A DNA stretch of 64,000 nt. It comes from Solwaraspora sp. WMMA2065. GTDB taxonomy: Bacteria; Actinomycetota; Actinomycetes; Mycobacteriales; Micromonosporaceae. The notes under the pieces are model-generated. The model ran no database searches, had not been told where the DNA came from, and was given only the letters and a program-made list of their open reading frames with translations. The stretch spans positions 496,001 through 560,000 of the forward strand of contig NZ_CP128361.1 in NCBI RefSeq assembly GCF_030345075.1. The letters run 5' to 3'. Positions within the stretch are counted from its first letter, which is position 1, and the number at the start of each line of letters is the position of its first letter. The translations under genes and the position numbers were made by a program. Shown one piece after another: positions 58,806 to 64,000 of this stretch.

Positions 58806-59240
58806 GTGTTCAACCTCGCCGGGCGGTCCAACGGCTGCTGCAACATGTGGGCGCCGGAGTTCCACCTGATCGACGGGCCCAACGGGCCGCGCTGGTATCT
58901 GTACTGCGTGGCCGGGCGCAACGTCGCCGACTTCAACCCGACCCAGCGGCTGCACGTACTGGAGAGCGCCGGCACCGACCCGATGGGGCCGTACACCTTC
59001 AAGGCCGACCTCGGCAGCGACTGGCAACTCGACGCCAGCGTGCTGCGGGTCAACAACAACCTCTACCTGCTCGGCACCTACAACGCGGGCAGCAACCACG
59101 GCAACGACTCGGCGTCCGGCGGCTGCGACATGAACCGGTCCACCCGGGCCCAGAAGTTCACCTGGAACGCCGACGGTACGCCGGACTTCGGCGCCCCGGT
59201 CCGGCTCGGCGTCACCCTGCCCGCTCCGTCGGGCGAGTGA
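58788..59240 (+). pseudogene. Remnant of a GH43-type arabinanase/glycosidase gene
   Basis: Reading from about 58788, the frame gives NMWAPEFHLIDG, WYLYCVAG, QRLHVLESAGTDPMGPY and LDASVLRVNNNLYLLGTY, all GH43. It then jumps to CDMNRSTRAQKFTWNADG and a normal C-terminus. The N-terminal blade with the catalytic base is missing, and a block of about 100 residues between LLGTY and GCDMNRS appears deleted. Confidence 0.68.
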
Positions 59241-59291
59241 CCGCCGCCGCACCGGGCCGATGAGCTGTCGATCTGCCGGTGACCGGCTCCG

Positions 59292-59999
59292 TCAGTCGGT
59301 CACCGACAGATCGATGGTGTGTGCGGCGTGGTTCGCCTTGGCGGCCAGGTAGCGCACGTTCGCCGCTGAGACGTGCACACCGGTGGGGATCTGTTCGGTC
59401 ACCGTGACCCCGAGCCCGGTGAGCTGTGCCGCCTTGTCCGGATTGTTGCTGAGCAGGGCTACCCGGTGCACGCCGAGCGCGAGCAGCATCTGCGCCGCTA
59501 CCGTGTAGTCGCGTTCGTCCTCGCCCCGGCCCAGGGCCACGTTCGCCTCGAAGGTGTCCAACCCGGCGTCCTGCAGCGCGTAGGCGTCGAGCTTGGCGTA
59601 CAGCCCGATGCCCCGCCCTTCCTGCCGCAGGTAGAGCAGGAAGCCGCCGCGGGCGGCGATCCGCTCCACCGCCTCGCGCAGCTGCGGGCCGCAGTCACAC
59701 CGTTGGCTGCCGAACACGTCGCCGGTCAGGCACTCACTGTGCGGGCGTACCAGCGGTGGGTCACCGCCGTCGCCGGCCGGTTCCAGTGCCCGGTGCCAGT
59801 CGCCCAGGCCCAGCGCCACGTGCTCGCGGCGGTCGGCCAGACCGTCGAAGGTGAAGACCCGGGCGCTGGCGGTGTAGCCGTCGGGGAACCGCAGCGGCAC
59901 CGTGACCTGTCGGCGGACCGTCGCCGTCGGCGCGGGACCCGTCCCGTTGGTGGCGGCGAGCTTACCGTTGACCGGAGCGTGGGGCGGCGGTTCAAGCAT
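59292..59999 (-). CDS. ribA: GTP cyclohydrolase II
   Basis: 235 residues from ATG 59999. Zinc site HSECLTGDVFGSQRCDCG (three Cys), RQEGRGIGL, and AYALQDAGLDT are conserved. The Tyr of DAYALQ aligns with E. coli Tyr105, so it should make the full pyrimidine product rather than stop at the formamide, as reported for the Streptomyces SCO6655 variant that has Met there. No 3,4-DHBP synthase domain is fused. It lies divergent from a RibD-C reductase gene. Confidence 0.9.
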   Translation of the reverse strand: MLEPPPHAPVNGKLAATNGTGPAPTATVRRQVTVPLRFPDGYTASARVFTFDGLADRREHVALGLGDWHRALEPAGDGGDPPLVRPHSECLTGDVFGSQRCDCGPQLREAVERIAARGGFLLYLRQEGRGIGLYAKLDAYALQDAGLDTFEANVALGRGEDERDYTVAAQMLLALGVHRVALLSNNPDKAAQLTGLGVTVTEQIPTGVHVSAANVRYLAAKANHAAHTIDLSVTD

Positions 60000-60133
60000 C
60001 GTACGTCCTATCGGTGATGTGCTGCACAGAGCGTCGGCGCCGGTCCGGCCGGCACCGACACATGAGCCGTACGGGAGAATGTGTGCCGGCCTCGCATGCA
60101 GGCTATCTTTCGGTCGTCGAGGAGGTGCCATCA

Positions 60134-60826
60134 GTGGTTGAGCGACCCTACGTCCTGCTCAGCTGCGGCATGTCGATCGACGGGTATCTGGACAACGCGA
60201 GCGGGCGGCGTCTGCTGCTGTCCAACGACGCCGACTTCGACCGGGTCGACGCGGTACGCGCCGACTGCGACGCGATCCTGGTCGGGGCCGGCACGGTGCG
60301 CCGCGACGACCCTCGGTTGCTGGTCCGGTCGGCGGACCGCCGGCGTCGGCGGGTGGCCGCCGGCCACCCACCCACCCCGATGAAGGTCACCGTCACCGGC
60401 AGCGCCGACCTCGACCCGCAGGCGCGGTTCTTCACCGTCGGCGACGTCGACAAGGTCGTGTACTGCGCCACGGCGAGCCTGGACAGCGCCCGCAGCCGAC
60501 TCGCCGGACTCGCCAGCGTCGTCGACTGCGGTGACCCGGTCGACCTGCGACGGGTCGTCGGCGACCTGCATGTACGGGGCGTCGGCCGGTTGATGGTCGA
60601 AGGTGGCGGACGGGTGCACACCCAGTTCCTCACCGCGGGGCTGGCCGACGAACTGCACCTGGTGGTCGCCCCGATCTTCGTCGGCGACTCCCGGGCACCC
60701 CGGTTCGTCGGCGACGGCAACTTCCCGTGGCACGCCGACCGGCGGGCGACGCTGGTCGAGGTCCGCCAGATCGGCGACGTGGCCCTGTTGCGCTACGCCC
60801 TGTCGTCCCGGTTCGGCGAGCAGTAG
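60134..60826 (+). CDS. RibD C-terminal-domain reductase
   Basis: 230 residues; GGAGG eight bases before GTG 60134. Motifs: YVLLSCGMSIDGYL, DAILVGAGTVRRDDPRLLVR, LMVEGGGRVHTQFL, and HLVVAPIFVG. These match NADPH-dependent 5-amino-6-ribosylaminouracil phosphate reductases. No deaminase domain. It is adjacent and divergent to GTP cyclohydrolase II, so the two may share a pathway; riboflavin itself is usually encoded elsewhere as ribDEAH-type genes. Confidence 0.86.
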   Translation: MVERPYVLLSCGMSIDGYLDNASGRRLLLSNDADFDRVDAVRADCDAILVGAGTVRRDDPRLLVRSADRRRRRVAAGHPPTPMKVTVTGSADLDPQARFFTVGDVDKVVYCATASLDSARSRLAGLASVVDCGDPVDLRRVVGDLHVRGVGRLMVEGGGRVHTQFLTAGLADELHLVVAPIFVGDSRAPRFVGDGNFPWHADRRATLVEVRQIGDVALLRYALSSRFGEQ

Positions 60827-60888
60827 TCGGCCAGCCCGACCAGCCGATGGCCGGGGCCCGCCGTTGTGTGCCGTCACGCCGCAGGCCG

Positions 60889-61908
60889 TCACGTCGCCGG
60901 ACGCGGTCGCAGCCGTAGCCGTAGCCGCAGTGGTGGCCGTTGCCGGGCCGCCGGCAGCCGACGCAACCAGCGGGCCGCCAGCACACCGGCACCCGGCAGG
61001 CTCGCCGTCAACGCCAGCAGGCCGTACACCACCGCCACGGTCAACCCGAGGCCCGCGCCGAGCCCGGCGGCGCCGAACGCCCACGCGGTCACCCCTTCCC
61101 GCGGCCCCCAGCCGCCGACGTTCAACGGCACCGCCATCGCCAACAACGCCAGCACCATCAACGGTGCCAGTTGGTGCAGCGGAGCCGTCGACCCGGCGGC
61201 GCGGGCCGCGACCAGGAAGGTGGCGAGGTGACCGGCCAGCGCGGCGACCGACAGCAACGCCACCCCGGGCCAGGTCCGTCGAGCCAGCAAACCGTTGCGC
61301 AGGTCGGCGACAGTCCGCCCCACCGCGCGGGTCCACCAGGACCTGCCGGACCCGGCGGCGTCCGCTCGACGGACCTGTGGCCGACGGCGGCGTACCGCCA
61401 CGAACATCGCCACCACCAGCGCCGCCGCCGCGACCATGGCCACCGTCACCTGAGCCGCGGTGACCAGCCGCGCGGATGCCGGCACCGGCAGCGTCAGCAG
61501 CACCCCTGCGGCGACCGCGAACAGCACCAGCTGACCGGCGGTCCGCTCCAGCACCACCGCGCGTACCCCCCGGCCCACGTCGGCCACCTCACGGCCGTGC
61601 CGGACCGCGCGGTGCACGTCACCCAGCACCCCACCGGGCAGCGCGGCGTTGAGGAAGATCGCCCGGTAGTAGTCGGCGACCGCCCCGGCCAGCGGCAGCG
61701 CCAGCCCCATCCCCCGGGCGACCAGACACCACCGCCAAGCGCTGCAGACCGTGGTCAACAACCCGATCCCGACCGCGAGCAGCAGCACCCGCACGTCGAT
61801 CACCCGCATCCCGTCCAGGAACGCGTTGGTGCCGAGCCGCCAGGCCAGCAGCCCGAGGATGGTTGCCCCACCCGTCAGTCGTAGCCAGGCCCAGACCTTG
61901 CCCTTCAC
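60889..61908 (-). CDS. Lysylphosphatidylglycerol synthase TM/UPF0104 membrane protein
   Basis: 339 residues, GTG start. Eight or so helices; YYRAIFLNAALPGGVLGDVHRAVRHGRE is the family motif, and MAVPLNVGGWGPREGVTAWAF the second. A Leu/Arg repeat tail (RLRLRLRPR) comes from a short CCGTAG-type DNA repeat at 60909-60932. A probable lipid/polyprenol-linked substrate transporter. Confidence 0.82.
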   Translation of the reverse strand: MKGKVWAWLRLTGGATILGLLAWRLGTNAFLDGMRVIDVRVLLLAVGIGLLTTVCSAWRWCLVARGMGLALPLAGAVADYYRAIFLNAALPGGVLGDVHRAVRHGREVADVGRGVRAVVLERTAGQLVLFAVAAGVLLTLPVPASARLVTAAQVTVAMVAAAALVVAMFVAVRRRRPQVRRADAAGSGRSWWTRAVGRTVADLRNGLLARRTWPGVALLSVAALAGHLATFLVAARAAGSTAPLHQLAPLMVLALLAMAVPLNVGGWGPREGVTAWAFGAAGLGAGLGLTVAVVYGLLALTASLPGAGVLAARWLRRLPAARQRPPLRLRLRLRPRPAT

Positions 61909-62054
61909 CGTGCGTCACGGCCGGTGCCGGCCGTGCGCAGCGGGCTCTTCGCCCTGTGCATTACGTGCCCCCCTCGATGAGCCTCCGCCGACAGATACGC
62001 GGCGGTGCCGCCTCCGGTTCACCTGCCCGGCACCGGAAGGACGCTGAGTGGAAC

Positions 62055-62882
62055 TCAGCCGGGCACGACCAACATGTCCCGGTGTTCCACGGTGACCCCC
62101 AGCTCACCGGCGGCGGCAGCGGCGAGCCGGCGGCGCCGGTAGCCCCCCGGCCGGGCGGCCAGCTCCGGCCGCTGCTCGTACGCCGCCGCGATCCAGCCGT
62201 CCAGCCACCGTTCGGTCAGCTCGGCCTGCTCCGGGCCGAGCCGCCACGGGCTGGGCCGCACCAGCACGGTTGCCCCGTGCCGGGTGAACGCCTCGGTCGC
62301 CGATTCCACCGCCGACGGGCCGAGCAGCGGCCGACCCGCGCTGTGCCGCCGCTGATGGTCGTTGAACGCGGCCGTCAGCTCCCCGTCGAGCGGTTCTGCG
62401 GGATCGAACCGTACGTCACCGACCACGGTCAGGGTCAGCAACGCCGGACAGGCGATCGCCCGGACGGTCGCCGCCAGCCGGTCCACCTCGTCGGCGGTGA
62501 GCAGGTCCAGCAGCGCCGAGGCCGTGACCAGGTCGGCGCCGGCCAGGTCGTCGACGGTGAGCGCGGTGACGTCGTCGCGGCGTACCGTCGCGGTGACCGG
62601 CGCGCCGTCGGACGCCGCCGGGGCCATCCGGGCCTCGGCATGGCGCAGCAGTTCGCGGTCGCGGTCGTGCAGCACCCAGTGCTGGGCACCGGGCAGTTGC
62701 GGGGCCAGCCAACGACCCATCGACCCGGTGCCGCAGCCGAGGTCGTGTACTTCGGTGCGGGCAGCGCCGGTGAGCAGCCGGCGTACCTCGGCGACCAGTT
62801 CCGCAGAGCGCGCCTTCGCGTCCGCGGGCTCCCGCAGCCCCAACCACGCCGGGCTGTAGCCGGCCGACTCAATCGTCTCCAT
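62055..62882 (-). CDS. Class I SAM-dependent methyltransferase
   Basis: 275 residues. DLGCGTGSMGRWL is motif I, HDRDRELL ends strand 2, and DLVTASALLDLLT is motif IV. Opening residues GYSPAWLGLREPADAKAR are shared by actinobacterial proteins in similar clusters. Substrate unknown. It is followed after 146 bases by the UPF0104 gene and preceded by the GT4 gene with a 33-base gap. Confidence 0.82.
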   Translation of the reverse strand: METIESAGYSPAWLGLREPADAKARSAELVAEVRRLLTGAARTEVHDLGCGTGSMGRWLAPQLPGAQHWVLHDRDRELLRHAEARMAPAASDGAPVTATVRRDDVTALTVDDLAGADLVTASALLDLLTADEVDRLAATVRAIACPALLTLTVVGDVRFDPAEPLDGELTAAFNDHQRRHSAGRPLLGPSAVESATEAFTRHGATVLVRPSPWRLGPEQAELTERWLDGWIAAAYEQRPELAARPGGYRRRRLAAAAAGELGVTVEHRDMLVVPG

Positions 62883-62915
62883 GAAGTCTCCCTCCGCTGG
62901 GGCGGGGCGCCGCCG

Positions 62916-63983
62916 TCAGCGCCAACCCAGTTCGTGCAGTACCGCGCCGACCCTGGTGGCGGTGTCCGCCCAATCAGGCAGCCCGGCCCGGCGCGCGACG
63001 GCGGCCGCCCGCAACCGCTCCCGCTCGTCGCCGTCGGTCAGCCAGCGGCGTACCGCCGCACCGAGCGCCGCCGGGTCGTCGGGCGGTACCAGCCGGCCGG
63101 GGCGCTCACCCGCGTCGGTGCGACCCACCGCCTGCGGCACCCCGCCGACATCGCTGGCCAGTACCGGGATGCCGCAGGCCAGCGCCTCGGTGACCACCAT
63201 GCCGTACGTCTCGGCGTGCGACGGCAGGATGAGCAGATCGGCGTCGGCGTAAGTGCCGGCCAACGTCGCCGCCGCCCGGGGCCCGGCCAGCGTGACGCGG
63301 TCCCCGAGCCGGTGGTACGCGATCCGCTGCCGGACCTGGTCGACGTACGCGGCGGCGGTCAGCGCTCCCACGCAGACACATTCCCAGCCCAGGTCGGTGA
63401 CGGTGGCGAGCGCCTCGACGAGTACGTCGTGGCCCTTACGGGGGGTGACCGACGCGACGCAGAGCAGCCGTCGGCCGGCCGGGTCCCGGCTGGCCAGGGG
63501 TGCCGGTGCGACACCCGGGAGCGCCACCCGGATTCGGTCGGCGGACAGGCTGTGGCGGGTGGCGAGTTGGCGTGCCGTCGCGTCGCTGGTGGCGATCACC
63601 GCCGCCGCCGAGCCGAGCACCGCGCGTTCGGCCAGCTCCAGGGCGGCCGCCTCGGCCGGGTCCAGCCCGGTCTCGTCGGCCAGTGGCAGGTGGACCAGCA
63701 CGGCCAGCCGTAGCCGGTCGGCGTGCGGTCCGACCACCTCGGGCACCCCGCAGGCGACCAGACCGTCGATCAGCACCACCGTGCCGTCGGCCAGGGTGGC
63801 GAGGAGGCCGGCGAGCGCGGCCCGGCTGGTCCGGTCCGGGCGCGGCCAGGCACCGGGGACAGCGATCTCCCGTACCGGTCGTCCGGTCGCGACCAGACCG
63901 GCGCAGACCTGCCGGTCGTAGGCGTTGCCACCGCTGGGGGCGGTCGGGTCGTCCACATTGCCGGGCAGTACCACGACGACCAT
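62916..63983 (-). CDS. Family 4 glycosyltransferase
   Basis: 355 residues. GT-B fold: LLCVASVTPRKGHDVLVEAL, VTLAGP, and the nucleotide-sugar motif LILPSHAETYGMVVTEALACGIPVLASDVGG. N-terminal PSGGNAYDRQVCAGL is the acceptor domain. It presumably builds a glycoside used by the downstream methyltransferase and flippase-like proteins. Confidence 0.88.
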   Translation of the reverse strand: MVVVVLPGNVDDPTAPSGGNAYDRQVCAGLVATGRPVREIAVPGAWPRPDRTSRAALAGLLATLADGTVVLIDGLVACGVPEVVGPHADRLRLAVLVHLPLADETGLDPAEAAALELAERAVLGSAAAVIATSDATARQLATRHSLSADRIRVALPGVAPAPLASRDPAGRRLLCVASVTPRKGHDVLVEALATVTDLGWECVCVGALTAAAYVDQVRQRIAYHRLGDRVTLAGPRAAATLAGTYADADLLILPSHAETYGMVVTEALACGIPVLASDVGGVPQAVGRTDAGERPGRLVPPDDPAALGAAVRRWLTDGDERERLRAAAVARRAGLPDWADTATRVGAVLHELGWR

Positions 63984-63988
63984 CGACG

Positions 63989-64000
63989 TCAGAGCGCCCG
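63989..64000 (-). CDS. Possible 3' end of a further upstream gene, cut by the window
   Basis: A minus-strand TGA at 63991-63989, five bases before the GT4 start, would end a gene lying beyond the window edge. Four codons cannot identify it. Confidence 0.3.
   Translation of the reverse strand, partial: RAL

Larger units (their letters stand above)
58653..59291. other. 639-bp region without an intact gene
   Basis: Made up almost fully of two gene remnants joined near 58790-58805 (listed separately). Confidence 0.6.

Noticed and set aside
60909-60932. CCGTAG-type hexamer repeat near the UPF0104 gene end
   Set aside because: Too short to be an element; it codes for the Leu/Arg tail of the membrane protein.

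Overview
This is a G+C-rich (about 70%) actinobacterial chromosome segment. Its gene content fits the family Micromonosporaceae (Micromonospora or a close relative): a cellobiose (ceb) operon with CebR-type operators, an ACT-GNAT protein acetyltransferase, subtilase and GH9/GH25 secreted enzymes, frequent GTG/TTG starts, and twelve start/stop overlaps of the ATGA/GTGA/TTGA type. No plasmid or phage backbone, transposase, integrase or CRISPR array was found. The organism is inferred from gene content only.

Layout. 1-3.3 kb: a coupled minus-strand set (O-methyltransferase-like protein, LigC-type DNA ligase, secreted tripeptidyl-peptidase-like hydrolase). 3.4-9.9 kb: DUF1990 protein, AlkA-type glycosylase, secreted proteins, an ECF sigma/anti-sigma pair and a spermidine-synthase-like protein. 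9.9-16.4 kb: a tight minus-strand operon herA-like, sbcD, sbcC, nurA-like, which is the archaeal DNA-end-resection set in a bacterium. 16.5-18 kb: RibD-C reductase coupled to a 39-residue Cys-rich protein not captured by simple ORF calling, and a pRiA4b ORF-3-like protein. 18-24.3 kb: cellobiose transport and hydrolysis (cebE, cebF, cebG, bglC, cebR) with a double-operator promoter and two long intra-operon hairpins. A third CebR-type operator precedes a secreted GH9 cellulase at 26.9 kb, which suggests one regulon for breaking down and importing cellulose. 24.4-26.5 kb: two ACT-domain proteins, one fused to GNAT.

29.4-36.2 kb: an LtrA remnant, a secreted GH25 muramidase, a subtilase that lacks the usual oxyanion-hole Asn, and a 1401-residue nSTAND-ATPase/WD40 protein. 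36.2-41.3 kb: biotin genes (bsaP, bioB, bioF, bioD; no bioA) with an adjacent P450 and methyltransferase. 41.5-44.2 kb: a membrane-anchored secreted protein, a PmoA-family protein under a LacI-type operator, and a TetR regulator. 44.4-44.8 kb: tRNA-Gly, tRNA-Cys and tRNA-Val, followed by two strong hairpins. 45-49.4 kb: a regulatory island next to the tRNAs with two XRE/TPR regulators, a small membrane zinc-ribbon protein, and a lower-G+C RelA/SpoT-domain protein with an uncharacterised C-terminal half.

49.4-51.2 kb: a soluble two-component system coupled through a TTGA overlap, divergent from 51.7-58.7 kb, a six-gene cluster (flippase-like membrane protein, class III aminotransferase, epimerase, UbiA/DPPR-synthase-like transferase, GT2, membrane EEP hydrolase) that looks like a polyprenyl-linked surface glycan pathway. 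58.66-59.24 kb: two unrelated gene remnants joined end to end. 59.3-64 kb: GTP cyclohydrolase II, a RibD-C reductase, a flippase-like protein, a methyltransferase and a GT4, probably part of a larger conserved cluster that continues past the window edge.
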